A DNA stretch of 64,000 nt from DATBGO01 sp036558005 (lineage in GTDB: Bacteria > Actinomycetota > Actinomycetes > Streptosporangiales > Streptosporangiaceae): NCBI GenBank assembly GCA_036558005.1, contig DATBGO010000360.1, positions 1-64,000 on the forward strand, written 5' to 3'. The translations under genes were made by a program, and so were the position numbers. Under the pieces are notes generated by a model, which saw only the letters and a list, made by a program, of their open reading frames with translations, searched no databases and was not told where the DNA came from. Of the stretch, positions 49,224-58,393 are shown piece after piece (position 1 is the first letter of the stretch; each line of letters opens with the position of its first letter).

Positions 49224-51605
49224 GTGGCATACCTGACCCCCGGCAGCGATGTCGTCGCGATCATCGACGCGCCGCCCACCCCGCTGGCGATGCTGGCGCC
49301 GGGCGGCCAGTTCGTGATGCTGGTGCACTATGAGGCGCACCCGCCGGTGGCCCGGCTGGCCCGGCCGTTCCTGGCGCTGGCCGGGCTCAGGATCGATCCC
49401 GTGCTCGGCGGCCGCAAGCGGCTGCGCCGCCCGGCGGGCCTGTCGGTGCTGCGGCTGGCCGACGGCGCCGAGCGGCGGGTGCCGCTGCCGCAGGGCGCGG
49501 GCCTGTCCGTGCCGACGTGGGCGCCCGATGGCCGCCGGTTCGCGTTCACCGTCGACCAGGACGACGGCATCGCGGTCTGGGCCGGCGACGCGCAGACCGC
49601 GACAGCCCGGCCGGTGCCCGGGCTGATCGTCCGGGACGTGCTCGGCGGTGACCCGTTCACCCCGGGGGCGGCCGCCTGGTGGTCGAGGGACGGCCGCTCG
49701 CTGCTCGCCCTGGGTGCCCCGCCCGGCCAGGCCGCGGTCCCGGCGGCCGCGATCGAGCCCCGGATCGAGCAGGCCGCGGGGAAGCGCTCGCAGATGGCTA
49801 CCTTCCAGGACCTGCTGCGCACCGCCGCCGACGAGGACGCGTTCGAGGCGCTGGCGAGCACCATCCCGGTGCGGGCGGACCCGGACACCGGGCAGCGCGC
49901 CGAGCTCGGCCCGGCCGGCCTGTACCGGCACCTGGCGGAGTCCCCCGACGGCGCGCACCTGCTGGTGCACCTGGTGCAGCGGCCGTTCTCGTTCCGGGTG
50001 CCGTTCCCCTACTTCGCCCGCCGGATCGAGGTGTGGGCGGCCAGCGGCGGGCTGGAGCGGGTCATCGACGCCCGGGGGGTCAGCGATGAGGTGCCGCGCC
50101 AGGGCGTGCCCGAGGGACCGCGCCAGGTCTCCTGGGAGGAACGGGCCCCGGCCAGCCTGTACTGGGTGAGCGCGCTGGACGGCGGCGACCCGGTCGCGCC
50201 CGCGCCCTACCGGGACCGGGTCTGGCGGCTCGCGGACGTGCTGCACGGCGCGCCCGAGCCAGCGTTCGACCTGCGGCACCGCTGCGTCTACGTGGCGGAC
50301 CTGGAGGAGCCGCACCGGCTGCTGGTCGCCGAGCACGACCGGGACCGCCGCTGGCTGACCACCTGGGCCTGCGACCTGGAGGAGCCGGGCCGCAACCAGG
50401 TCCTGTTCGACCACAGTGCCGACGACGCCTACGCCGACCCCGGCACCCCGCTGGTCACCACCAAGCCTGACGGCCGGCGGACCGTGCTCCAGGACGGCCA
50501 GGCGATCTTCCTGCGCGGGCTGGGCGCCACCCCGGCCGGCGACCGGCCCTTCCTGGACCGGCTCGACCTGACCTCGCGGGCCAGCACCCGGCTGTTCCAC
50601 AGCCCGGCGGACTGCCTGGACGAGCCGTTCGGCTTCGCGGCCGGCCAGCCCGCCGAGATCGTGCTCTGGCACCAGGGCCCGGCCGAGCCGCCGAACCTGC
50701 AGGCCGCCGCGGCGGACGGGTCCGGGCGGCGGCCGCTGACCTCGTGGCCGGATCCGCATCCGCAGCTGACCGGGCTGACCAAGCGGCTGATCACCCATGA
50801 CCGGGGGGACGGGGTGCAGCTGTCGGGCATGCTCTACCTGCCGCCCGGGCACGACCCGGCCGCCGCCGGCCGGCTGCCGCTGGTGATCTGGGCCTACCCG
50901 CTGGACTACGGCGACGCCGGGACGGCCGGCCAGGTACACGGCAGCAGCATGCGGTTCACCCGGCTGTCCGCGCTCGAGCCGTCCTGGTTCGCGCTGCGCG
51001 GCTGCGCGGTGCTCGCCAATGCCACCATGCCGGTCATCGGCGACCCGGAGACGATGAACGACAGCTACCTGGAGCAGATCTGCCAGGCCGCCCGCGCCCA
51101 CATCAGGGCGCTGGACGAACTGGGCATCATCGACCCGGCCAGGGTCGCGGTCGGCGGGCACAGCTACGGCGCCTTCATGACCGCGAACCTGCTCGCGCAC
51201 ACCGGCCTGTTCGCCGCCGGGATCGCGCGCAGCGGCGCCTACAACCGCACCCTGACCCCGTTCGGCTTCCAGGCGGAGCGGCGCAGCTTCTGGGAGGCCG
51301 CGCAGGTCTATGACCAGATGTCGCCGTTCCGCTATGCCGACAAGATCACCACGCCGATCCTGCTCATTCACGGCATGCAGGACAACAACTCCGGTACCTA
51401 CCCGGTGCAGTCGCAGCGGCTATTCCAGGCGATCGAGGGCAACGGCGGCACCGCCCGGCTGGTGCTGCTGCCGCACGAGAGCCACGGGTACGTGGCCCGC
51501 GAGTCAGTGCTGCACGTGCTGGCTGAGCAGTTCGCCTGGCTGGAGCAGTGGCTGGTGCCCGCGGCCCGCGAGACGGCGGCCGCCGCGGCGGGCCTGGACA
51601 GTTGA
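49224..51605 (+). CDS. S9 family serine peptidase, glutamyl-endopeptidase-like (S9D)
   Basis: This encodes 793 residues from GTG 49224. The first 500 residues are beta-propeller-like. The C-terminal alpha/beta hydrolase domain carries the nucleophile motif GGHSYGAFM (Ser647), QDNNSGTYPVQSQ (Asp720) and LPHESHGY (His754). ARSGAYNRTLTPFGFQAERR and FWEAAQVYDQMSPF match the plant chloroplast glutamyl endopeptidase branch of S9 as I remember it, rather than classical prolyl oligopeptidase. No signal peptide is visible, so it is probably cytoplasmic and trims peptides. A clear terminator follows. It is divergent from dprE1. Confidence 0.9.
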   Translation: MAYLTPGSDVVAIIDAPPTPLAMLAPGGQFVMLVHYEAHPPVARLARPFLALAGLRIDPVLGGRKRLRRPAGLSVLRLADGAERRVPLPQGAGLSVPTWAPDGRRFAFTVDQDDGIAVWAGDAQTATARPVPGLIVRDVLGGDPFTPGAAAWWSRDGRSLLALGAPPGQAAVPAAAIEPRIEQAAGKRSQMATFQDLLRTAADEDAFEALASTIPVRADPDTGQRAELGPAGLYRHLAESPDGAHLLVHLVQRPFSFRVPFPYFARRIEVWAASGGLERVIDARGVSDEVPRQGVPEGPRQVSWEERAPASLYWVSALDGGDPVAPAPYRDRVWRLADVLHGAPEPAFDLRHRCVYVADLEEPHRLLVAEHDRDRRWLTTWACDLEEPGRNQVLFDHSADDAYADPGTPLVTTKPDGRRTVLQDGQAIFLRGLGATPAGDRPFLDRLDLTSRASTRLFHSPADCLDEPFGFAAGQPAEIVLWHQGPAEPPNLQAAAADGSGRRPLTSWPDPHPQLTGLTKRLITHDRGDGVQLSGMLYLPPGHDPAAAGRLPLVIWAYPLDYGDAGTAGQVHGSSMRFTRLSALEPSWFALRGCAVLANATMPVIGDPETMNDSYLEQICQAARAHIRALDELGIIDPARVAVGGHSYGAFMTANLLAHTGLFAAGIARSGAYNRTLTPFGFQAERRSFWEAAQVYDQMSPFRYADKITTPILLIHGMQDNNSGTYPVQSQRLFQAIEGNGGTARLVLLPHESHGYVARESVLHVLAEQFAWLEQWLVPAARETAAAAAGLDS

Positions 51606-51607
51606 GT

Positions 51608-51639
51608 GGCCCTGGCGAAACCCCCTATTCGCCAGGGCC
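51608..51639 (+). terminator. Hairpin terminator after the S9 peptidase gene
   Basis: GGCCCTGGCGAA (51608-51619) pairs perfectly with TTCGCCAGGGCC (51628-51639) around an 8-base loop, starting three bases after the stop codon. The rest of the gap up to 51826 shows no gene. Confidence 0.82.
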
Positions 51640-51826
51640 CTCATCCCCCCTCGGCCTAAGACATGGCCGGGCGCGGCTCACCCTCGTCACTCGCCCGCAA
51701 CGGATCTGGGTGATCCCCTCCGCGCATGCCATAACGTAACCAGCCGGGCATGCAGCCCGACTGGGGATGCTGTGCAGATCGTGTGGAGGCCGCCAGCCCG
51801 GCCTGGATCGCCTGCCGGCTAAGGGC

Positions 51827-52330
51827 TCAGGAGATGTAGCGCTGCGCGGCGAGCTGGTATTCGATCAGCTCCCCGGCCGTGAACCAGACCTCGATCTCGC
51901 GCTTGGCCTCCTCGGCGCTGGCCGAGGCGTGCACCAGGTTGGCCACCGGCAGCCCGTTGGCGTTGGCGTAGGCCTTGCTCTGGTGGGCGAAGTCACCGCG
52001 GATGGTGCCCGGTGCCGCCTGGTCCGGGTAGGTCGCGCCGACCAGCTTGCGGACGCACGCGACCGCGTCGACCCCCTCGACGACCACCGCGAGGACCGGG
52101 CCGGTCTGCATGAAGCCGGCCACCGCGTCATAGACACCCGAGCCGAACCGCTCTTCGAGGTCGAAGTAGTGCTTCCTGGTCAGTTCGGCGTCCATCATCA
52201 CCAGCTTGGCGGCGGCGATTTTGAGCAGCGCTTGCTCCAGGCGGGTCAGCACCCGGCCGACCAGCCCGCGCGCCACGGCATCGGGCTTGAGCAAGACGAG
52301 CGTCTGCTCGATCCCGGTGACGTCACTCAT
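51827..52330 (-). CDS. ndk: Nucleoside diphosphate kinase
   Basis: This encodes 167 residues from ATG 52330, with GAGAGGAAC upstream. QTLVLLKPDAVARGLVGRVL opens the fold, GTIRGDFAHQSKAYANANGL precedes the active site, and NLVHASASAEEAKREIEVWF carries the phosphohistidine His134. It transfers phosphate from ATP to other NDPs. It is about 30 residues longer than the usual bacterial Ndk because of an insertion before the active-site His (KAYANANGLPVA) and an extra C-terminal segment, so it may be a second, divergent kinase of the organism rather than the main one. Confidence 0.9.
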   Translation of the reverse strand: MSDVTGIEQTLVLLKPDAVARGLVGRVLTRLEQALLKIAAAKLVMMDAELTRKHYFDLEERFGSGVYDAVAGFMQTGPVLAVVVEGVDAVACVRKLVGATYPDQAAPGTIRGDFAHQSKAYANANGLPVANLVHASASAEEAKREIEVWFTAGELIEYQLAAQRYIS

Positions 52331-52405
52331 GTTGTTCCTCTCGGTGGGTTGCCCGCATAGCCTAGCCATCAGGGCAGCCTGGCTGGCCGCGGAACCTGGT
52401 CCCGT

Positions 52406-52942
52406 TCAGCCGTGCAGGTCGCGCGGCACCACGAAGGCCGCCAGCCTGGCGGTTCCCGGCGCCAGGGCGGCCCAGCCGGCCGGCAGCTCCAGGACGGCGA
52501 TGGCGGCGGTCGGGAACTTGGCCGCGGCCCGCTGATAGCCATGGGCCGGCCCGCCGCCCGGGTCCGCCGCCAGGCTCAGCGCGGCCTGCTGGACCCCCGG
52601 GTTGTGCCCGACCAGCAGCAGCGACCTCGCGGTGGCCGGAGCCGCCGCGATCAGCCCGGCCAGCAGCCGCCCGCTGGCCTGGTACAGCCGGTCCTCGTAC
52701 TCCACCGGCGGCTGCGCGCCCAGTTGCGCCGCGGCCAGTTCCCAGGTCTGCCTTGCCCGGACCGCCGGGGAGCACCAGACCAGGTCAGGAACGTTGCCGG
52801 TGTCGCGCAGCCAGCGCCCGGCGGCCGGCGCGTCACGGCGCCCCCGGCCGGCCAGCGGCCGGTCCAGGTCAGGCAGGTCCGGCCAGGCCGACTTGGCGTG
52901 CCGCAGCAGCACCAGGCGCCGGGACGGATCCGCGGTGGTCAT
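52406..52942 (-). CDS. SixA-like histidine phosphatase
   Basis: This encodes 178 residues from ATG 52942. The phosphohistidine motif is LVLLRHAKSAW (His15), followed by DLDRPLAGRGRRDAPAAGRW, CSPAVRARQTWEL and the second catalytic His in LLLVGHNPGVQQ. These are the features of the short SixA branch of the histidine phosphatase superfamily, which removes phosphate from phosphohistidine proteins or small metabolites. The substrate is unknown. It follows no obvious operon; the amidase gene at 53050 is divergent. Confidence 0.88.
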   Translation of the reverse strand: MTTADPSRRLVLLRHAKSAWPDLPDLDRPLAGRGRRDAPAAGRWLRDTGNVPDLVWCSPAVRARQTWELAAAQLGAQPPVEYEDRLYQASGRLLAGLIAAAPATARSLLLVGHNPGVQQAALSLAADPGGGPAHGYQRAAAKFPTAAIAVLELPAGWAALAPGTARLAAFVVPRDLHG

Positions 52943-53049
52943 GCTGACAGCTTCGCAGACCGCCTGGCGGCGGCGCGCATTGCACTTAGACTGCCCGGGG
53001 CGGCGCCAGCCCGCGGTGCTGCCGGGACGAGCCGAGCGAGGACAAGCCC

Positions 53050-53964
53050 ATGACCGGTGGCCACCGCCCGACGCCAGGCCAGCGCGGGCGGCTGCGGCTA
53101 GCCGCGGCCGCGGTCGCTGGTTTACTGGCGGCGGCCTGCGGGCCGGCCCCGGCCAGCCAGCCGGTGACCGGCGCCGCCGCGGCGCCCGGCCCGGCGGCCG
53201 GCGCACCGCCCCGGCCGGCCGCGGCGATCCCGGCCCGGCCGCGGCCGCCGGTGCCGCCTGACCCGTCCGGCTCGCCGTCCCGGGCCGGGGCGGCCGGCCG
53301 GGGCGCGCGGCCGCTGGCCGGGACGACCGTCGGCATCGATCCCGGGCATAACGGCGATAACGGCGCGAACCAGTCTTTCATCGGCCACCTGGTCTGGAAC
53401 GGCGCGGAGATGGAGTCCTGCGACACCACCGGCACCCAGACCGAGTCGGGGTACACCGAGGCCAGGTTCAACTTCAACGTGGCCGGCTACCTGCGCGCGT
53501 ACCTGCGGCGCGACGGTGCCAGGGTGGTGATGACCAGGGACGGCAACCGCGGCGCCGGGCCATGCGTCAACCGCAGGGCGCAGATCATCAACCAGGCCCA
53601 CGCGCAGGTGGCAATCGACATCCACGCCGATGGCGGCCCGTCATGGGGGCGCGGCTTCACGGTGCTCGAGCCGGTCGCGGACGGGCCGAACGACAAGGTG
53701 ACCGGCGCCTCGGCGCGGCTGGCCCGCGAGGTCAGGTCAGCCCTGCTGGCCCGCACCCCGATGCCGGCCAGCGACTACTACGGCCAGGCCGGCCTGATCA
53801 GCCGCGACGACCTCGCCGGGCTCAACCTGACCCGGGTCCCCAAAATCCTGATCGAGTGCGGCAACATGCGCAACGCCGCCGACGCGAGGCTGCTGACCTC
53901 GCCCGGCTTTCAGCGGCGGATAGCCAGGGCGCTGCTCGCGGCGGTCGTCGCCTTCGTCCGCTAA
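53050..53964 (+). CDS. N-acetylmuramoyl-L-alanine amidase, probable lipoprotein
   Basis: This encodes 304 residues from ATG 53050. The N-terminus is a short basic stretch, a hydrophobic helix and GLLAAACGPAP, a plausible though imperfect lipobox with Cys30. A Pro/Ala-rich linker follows to about 90. The Amidase_3 zinc site is complete: GIDPGHNG (His100), GYTEARFNFN (Glu137), AIDIHADGG, and the catalytic Glu in LIECGNMRNAADA. It resembles the mycobacterial Rv3717 type. The enzyme cuts the bond between muramic acid and the stem peptide. It should act at the outer face of the membrane. Confidence 0.9.
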   Translation: MTGGHRPTPGQRGRLRLAAAAVAGLLAAACGPAPASQPVTGAAAAPGPAAGAPPRPAAAIPARPRPPVPPDPSGSPSRAGAAGRGARPLAGTTVGIDPGHNGDNGANQSFIGHLVWNGAEMESCDTTGTQTESGYTEARFNFNVAGYLRAYLRRDGARVVMTRDGNRGAGPCVNRRAQIINQAHAQVAIDIHADGGPSWGRGFTVLEPVADGPNDKVTGASARLAREVRSALLARTPMPASDYYGQAGLISRDDLAGLNLTRVPKILIECGNMRNAADARLLTSPGFQRRIARALLAAVVAFVR

Positions 53965-54075
53965 GCCCAGCCTGGACCGGATCCGGCCGGGATCCGGGCG
54001 CTGCGGGGCAGCTGGCCGGCCCGCACCGCCGTGTGGTCGCGCCGTGCTGGCCGGCGGTGCGCTAGCTTGCAGTCC

Positions 54076-54774
54076 ATGGCGGATCAGGACTACCCGGTGC
54101 CCGGCAGGCCGGGAGAGCCGGCGCGCCAGCCGAGCCAGTCGCCCGCCGGGCTGGCCAGGTACGGGTACCTGGAGTACGACCGGGTGCTCTTCTTCAGCGA
54201 CGCGGTCTTCGCGATCGCGATCACGCTGCTGGTGGTGGACCTGCCGATGACCGCGGCCCGGTCCGGCGCCGAGTCCGGGGCGCAGCTGCGGGCCGCGGTC
54301 CCTGGCATCACGAGCTTCGTCATCAGCTTCGCGGTGATCGGCCTGTTCTGGCTCGGCCACCATTCGGTGTCCCGTTTCATCACCGCCTTCGACCGCACGC
54401 TGATACTGCTCAACCTGCTGTTCCTGGGCACGATCGCGTTCTTGCCCTACCCCACCGAGGTGCTCGGCCGGGCCTCGGCGGCCCAGACGCCCGCGCTGAT
54501 CTTCTACGCCGCCTGCTGCGCCGCGGCCGGGCTGACCGAGGGCATCGTCTGGCTGTACGCCACCCGGGCCGGGGCCGGGCTCGCGCCCGCCGTCACGAAG
54601 CAGATGCGGCTGCTCTACGCCCTGCAGATCGGGCGGATTCCCGCGGTGTTCCTGGCGTCGGTCCCGGTCGCGGTGTTCGCGCCGGGCGTGACCTCGTACC
54701 TGTGGCTGCTGATCCTGGTGACCGGCAAGGTCCTGGACCGGGTAGCGGTGGTCAGGAGGATGGAGCAGCCCTGA
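54076..54774 (+). CDS. TMEM175-family potassium channel (DUF1211)
   Basis: This encodes 232 residues from ATG 54076; a start 45 bases earlier is possible. After a Pro-rich tail, YDRVLFFSDAVFAIAITLLV carries the FSD signature of TMEM175 channels in helix 1. Six membrane helices are predicted, at about 35-57, 75-97, 107-126, 138-157, 173-195 and 200-220. The motif VIGLFWLGHHSVSRFI is also typical. Prokaryotic TMEM175 forms tetrameric leak-type potassium channels. Only one six-helix repeat is present, as in other bacterial members. Confidence 0.86.
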   Translation: MADQDYPVPGRPGEPARQPSQSPAGLARYGYLEYDRVLFFSDAVFAIAITLLVVDLPMTAARSGAESGAQLRAAVPGITSFVISFAVIGLFWLGHHSVSRFITAFDRTLILLNLLFLGTIAFLPYPTEVLGRASAAQTPALIFYAACCAAAGLTEGIVWLYATRAGAGLAPAVTKQMRLLYALQIGRIPAVFLASVPVAVFAPGVTSYLWLLILVTGKVLDRVAVVRRMEQP

Positions 54775-54850
54775 CCCGGCGCGGCCCGGCCGGGCGGGCC
54801 GGCCGGCCCGCCGGGGCGGCCGTAGCCTGGAGCCCGCAGACAGGGGGACG

Positions 54851-55819
54851 ATGCTGATGGCCTTGCCGTCGTGGATGGAGCCGGAACTCGCGACGCTGAC
54901 CCGCGAGCGGTTCTCAGACCCGGGATGGATCACCGAGCGCAAGCTGGACGGCGAGCGGTGCCTCGCCTTCGCCGGCGAGGCCGGGGTGCGGCTGCTGACC
55001 AGGAACAAGAAAAACATCACCGGCACCTACCCGGAAGTCGCCGCGGCGCTGACGGCGCAGCGGGCGGGTGAGTTCGTCGTGGACGGCGAGCTCGTCGCGT
55101 TCGACGGCCCGGCGACCAGCTTCGCCCGGCTGCAGCAGCGGATGCAGGTGGCGGTGCCCTCGCCCGCCCTCATCCGCCAGGTACCGGTGATCTTCTACCT
55201 GTTCGACATCCTTTACCGCGATGGCGAGGACCTGCGGCCGCGGCCGCTGCTGGCCCGCAAGGACGCGCTGGGCGAGCTGGCGTTCCGCGGGCCGCTGCGG
55301 TTCAGCACGCACCGCACCGGCACGGGGGAGGCGCACTGGCGGGAGGCCTGCCGCCGCGGCTGGGAAGGGGTGATCGCCAAGCGGGCGGCCTCGCCGTACC
55401 GGGCCGGCCGGACCAAGGACTGGCTGAAATTCAAGTGCGAGAACGCCCAGGAGTTCGTGATCGGCGGTTACACCGACCCGCAGGGTTCGCGGGCCGGGTT
55501 CGGCGCGCTGCTGATCGGCTACTACGACCCGGCCGGCCAGCTGGTCTACGCCGGCAAGGTGGGGACCGGCTTCGACGAGCGCACGCTCCGCTCGATGCTG
55601 GCGCGGCTGCGCGGCCTGTCCCGGCGGGCCGCCCCGTTCGCCGCCGGGGAACTGCCGAGATCGGGCGTGCACTGGGTCGAGCCGAGGCTGGTCGCCCAGG
55701 TGGGGTTCGCCGAGTGGACGAGCGCGGGCCAGCTGCGGCACCCGCGGTTCCTCGGGCTGCGCGACGACAAGGAGCCAGCCGAGGTGGTCAGGGAGCAGCC
55801 CTCGGGCCGCCAGCCCTGA
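54851..55819 (+). CDS. ATP-dependent DNA ligase (LigC/LigD-ligase type)
   Basis: This encodes 322 residues from ATG 54851, with GGGGGACG upstream. The nucleotidyltransferase motifs are ITERKLDGERCLAF (Lys31 is the AMP-accepting lysine), DGELVAFDG, FYLFDILYRDGEDL, EGVIAKRAASPY and DWLKFKC. An OB-fold domain follows, with GYYDPAGQLVYAGKVGTGFD. The size matches the stand-alone LigC or the ligase part of LigD. These seal DNA breaks in nonhomologous end joining or base excision repair. No ku or primase gene is in the window. Confidence 0.92.
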   Translation: MLMALPSWMEPELATLTRERFSDPGWITERKLDGERCLAFAGEAGVRLLTRNKKNITGTYPEVAAALTAQRAGEFVVDGELVAFDGPATSFARLQQRMQVAVPSPALIRQVPVIFYLFDILYRDGEDLRPRPLLARKDALGELAFRGPLRFSTHRTGTGEAHWREACRRGWEGVIAKRAASPYRAGRTKDWLKFKCENAQEFVIGGYTDPQGSRAGFGALLIGYYDPAGQLVYAGKVGTGFDERTLRSMLARLRGLSRRAAPFAAGELPRSGVHWVEPRLVAQVGFAEWTSAGQLRHPRFLGLRDDKEPAEVVREQPSGRQP

Positions 55820-55833
55820 CGGCCGCCGGCCCG

Positions 55834-56751
55834 TCAGCGGACCCTGGCTCCCTGCGCCGCCACCGGCAGCCGCAGTGCCCGCCACCGGTCCGGGCAGTGC
55901 CGCCGCGCCCGGGCCGCCAGCCGCTCATCGCCGGGTACCAGGGCGAGCACGGCTGGGCCCGACCCCGACACCACCGCCGCGATGCCGTCCGCCCGCAAGG
56001 CCGCGACCAGGGCGGCGGTAGCGGGCATGGCGGCCGCGCGGTAGTCCTGGTGCAGCCGGTCCTCGGTCGCGGCAAGAAGCAGCTCCGGCGAGCCGGTGAG
56101 GGCCCGGACCAGCAGCGCGGACCGGGCCGCGTTGAACGCCGCGTCGGGCAGCGGCACGGTCGCGGGCAGCGCGGCCCTGGCCGGCCCGGTGAGGCCGCGC
56201 TGGCCCGGCACGAACACCACCGGCAGCACGCCCCCGGCATCGCCCAGGCTGACCGCGCGGGCGCCCTCGCCGCCGTGGCCAGCGGTCCAGGCGATGGTGA
56301 ACCCGCCGAGCACGCACGCCGCGACGTTGTCGGGGTGGCCTTCGATCCGGGCGGCGAGCTCGATCACCCCGGCCGGGCCGAGCCGGCCCTGGCCGGCCGG
56401 GGCCAGCTCGCGGGCCAGCAGGATCCCGGCCACGATCGCCGCCGACGAGGAGCCCAGCCCCCGGGCCTGCGGGATCTGGTTGACGCAGTGCAGTTCCAGC
56501 CCGGCTGGCCTGCCGCCGAGCTGGTCGAAGGCGGCGAGCATCGCCGCCGCCACCAGGTGCCGGCCGTCGCCGGGCAGCTGGCCGGCTCCCTCGCCGGACA
56601 CGGTGACCCGTATCCCGCTGCCCCCGGCCCGCGCCGTGACCTGGTCGCACAGTGACAGCGCCAGGCCCAGGCTGTCGAAGCCCGGGCCGAGGTTCGCGCT
56701 CGTCGCCGGGGCCAGCACGGTCACCGGCCCGGCCCGGAACGTCAGGGTCAT
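55834..56751 (-). CDS. thrB: Homoserine kinase ThrB
   Basis: This encodes 305 residues from ATG 56751. GHMP kinase features are VTVLAPATSANLGPGFDSLG at the N-terminus and the ATP loop IPQARGLGSSSAAIVAG near residues 90-106; the C-terminal AAVVSGSGPAVLALVP is the third GHMP motif. It phosphorylates homoserine for threonine synthesis. In many actinomycetes thrB follows hom and thrC, but here it stands alone between a DNA ligase and an exporter gene. Its closeness to the ligase end (14 bases) leaves little room for a terminator. Confidence 0.93.
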   Translation of the reverse strand: MTLTFRAGPVTVLAPATSANLGPGFDSLGLALSLCDQVTARAGGSGIRVTVSGEGAGQLPGDGRHLVAAAMLAAFDQLGGRPAGLELHCVNQIPQARGLGSSSAAIVAGILLARELAPAGQGRLGPAGVIELAARIEGHPDNVAACVLGGFTIAWTAGHGGEGARAVSLGDAGGVLPVVFVPGQRGLTGPARAALPATVPLPDAAFNAARSALLVRALTGSPELLLAATEDRLHQDYRAAAMPATAALVAALRADGIAAVVSGSGPAVLALVPGDERLAARARRHCPDRWRALRLPVAAQGARVR

Positions 56752-56804
56752 ACCTCAGCGTACGGGCGGGGCGCGGGGGTTGCGGAAGGCTCCTTCTTAT
56801 GAGA

Positions 56805-56813
56805 TAGACTCTA
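56805..56813. promoter_or_regulatory. Candidate TetR operator before the first MFS exporter gene
   Basis: TAGACTCTA is a short perfect palindrome in a strikingly AT-rich patch (56795-56825), 35 bases before the GTG at 56848. TetR regulators in exporter operons usually bind such sites; the regulator encoded at 58394 is the obvious candidate. Confidence 0.4.
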
Positions 56814-56847
56814 AAAAAAGATTTCAGCTTGAACGGAGGAGGCTCCC

Positions 56848-58389
56848 GTGAATCAGGTGCGGAGCAGGTGGTGGGCACTTGCCGGGCTGAGCCTCGCGGT
56901 CCTCGCGGTGAGCCTGGACGGCACGGTGCTGAGCGTGGCGCTGCCCACGCTGGCCGGCGCGCTGCGCGCGTCCGAGTCGGACCTGCAGTGGTTCTCCTCT
57001 GGCTACCTGCTTGTCCTGGCCGCGGCGATGCTCCCTGCCGGGCTGCTCGGTGACCGGTACGGCCGCAAGAAGGTGCTGCTGTGCTCGCTGCTGCTGTTCG
57101 GGGCGGGCTCGGCGCTCACCGCGTACTCGGCCAGCCCGGCCCAGTTCATCGCCGCGCGGATGGTGCTCGGCGTGGCCGGGGCCGGGGTCATCGTGATGGT
57201 GCTGTCGGCGCTCACCGTGCTGTTCACCGAGCAGGAACGGCCCAGGGCCATCGGCATCTGGTCGGGCGTCAACTTCATCGCGCTGCCGGCCGGGCCGATC
57301 CTGGGCGGCTGGCTGCTGTCGCACTACTGGTGGGGCTGGGTGTTCCTGATCAACCTGCCGGTCGCGCTGATCGGCCTGGCCGCGGCCGCGCTGCTGGTGC
57401 CCGAGTCCCGGGCTGCACGCCGTCCTGGCCTGGACCTGGCCGGGATCACCGCCTCCACGGCCGGCCTGGTCGCGCTGACCTACGGGCTGATCGAGGCGGG
57501 CGAGCACGGCTGGGGCGCCGCGGCGGCGCTGATCCCGATGATCGCAGGCCTGGTGATGCTGGCCGGCTTCGCCTGGTACGAGCGCTGGCTCGGCGCCCGG
57601 CCCGGCGGCGAGCCGCTGGTCGACCTCGGGCTGTTCTCGTCCGCTTCCTACACCTGGGGAGTGATCCTGGTCGCGGTCGCGATCCTGGGCATGATCGGCG
57701 TGCTGTTCACCATCCCGCAGTACTTCCAGGGCGTGCTCGGCACCGACGCCATGGGCTCGGGCCTGCGGCTGCTGCCGCTGATCGGCGGCCTGATGCTCGG
57801 CGCCGTGCCGGCCGACCGGGTGGCCGGGCTGCTGGGCGCGAAGCTGTCGGCGGTCGCCGGGTTCGCGGTGCTCAGCGCCGGCCTGATGGCCGGCGCCGCG
57901 ACCGGGCCAGGCTCGGGCACCGGTTATGCCCTGTTCTGGACGGCCGTCGCCGGGGCCGGGCTGGGGCTGGCCCTGGCGACCAGCGCCTCGGCGGCGCTGG
58001 CCGAGCTGTCGGCCGAGCAGAGCGGGGTGGGCTCGGCGGTGCTGCAGGCGGTGAACAAGACCGGCGGCCCGTTCGGCTCGGCGATCCTGGGCAGCGTGCT
58101 GCTGGCCGCTTACCAGTCCAGCGTCAGCGTGGCGGGCCTGCCGGCCGCGGCAGCCCGGGCGGTCAGGTCCGGCATCTTCGGCGGGGTGGCGGTGGCCACG
58201 CAGAGCGGGTCGGCGGCGCTGCTGGCGTCGGTGCGCGCCTCGTTCGTGCACGGCATGGACGCGGCCCTGTGGGTGTCGGCCGGGTTCGGGCTGGCCGGAC
58301 TTATCCTGGCTGCACTCTTCCTGCCCGGGCACCGGGCAGGGAAGCCGGCTGACACCGTCCTGGAGGCTGATCCTGTCCGCACCACCTGA
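56848..58389 (+). CDS. MFS drug exporter, DHA2 (EmrB/QacA) family
   Basis: This encodes 513 residues from GTG 56848, with GGAGGAGG nine bases upstream. Fourteen membrane helices are expected. Signature stretches are LDGTVLSVALPTLAGAL in helix 1, LLGDRYGRKKVLL in the loop between helices 2 and 3, and GVNFIALPAGPILGGWLL in the antiporter motif region of helix 5. DHA2 transporters export cationic drugs or metabolites in exchange for protons. The TetR gene begins four bases after its stop, so exporter and regulator form one operon with probable autoregulation. Confidence 0.92.
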   Translation: MNQVRSRWWALAGLSLAVLAVSLDGTVLSVALPTLAGALRASESDLQWFSSGYLLVLAAAMLPAGLLGDRYGRKKVLLCSLLLFGAGSALTAYSASPAQFIAARMVLGVAGAGVIVMVLSALTVLFTEQERPRAIGIWSGVNFIALPAGPILGGWLLSHYWWGWVFLINLPVALIGLAAAALLVPESRAARRPGLDLAGITASTAGLVALTYGLIEAGEHGWGAAAALIPMIAGLVMLAGFAWYERWLGARPGGEPLVDLGLFSSASYTWGVILVAVAILGMIGVLFTIPQYFQGVLGTDAMGSGLRLLPLIGGLMLGAVPADRVAGLLGAKLSAVAGFAVLSAGLMAGAATGPGSGTGYALFWTAVAGAGLGLALATSASAALAELSAEQSGVGSAVLQAVNKTGGPFGSAILGSVLLAAYQSSVSVAGLPAAAARAVRSGIFGGVAVATQSGSAALLASVRASFVHGMDAALWVSAGFGLAGLILAALFLPGHRAGKPADTVLEADPVRTT

Positions 58390-58393
58390 CCGC

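Noticed and set aside
49110..51371. Minus-strand 753-codon open frame opposite the S9 peptidase
   Set aside because: Antisense shadow created by third-position GC bias; no domain or start signal, while the plus strand has an intact Ser-Asp-His triad.
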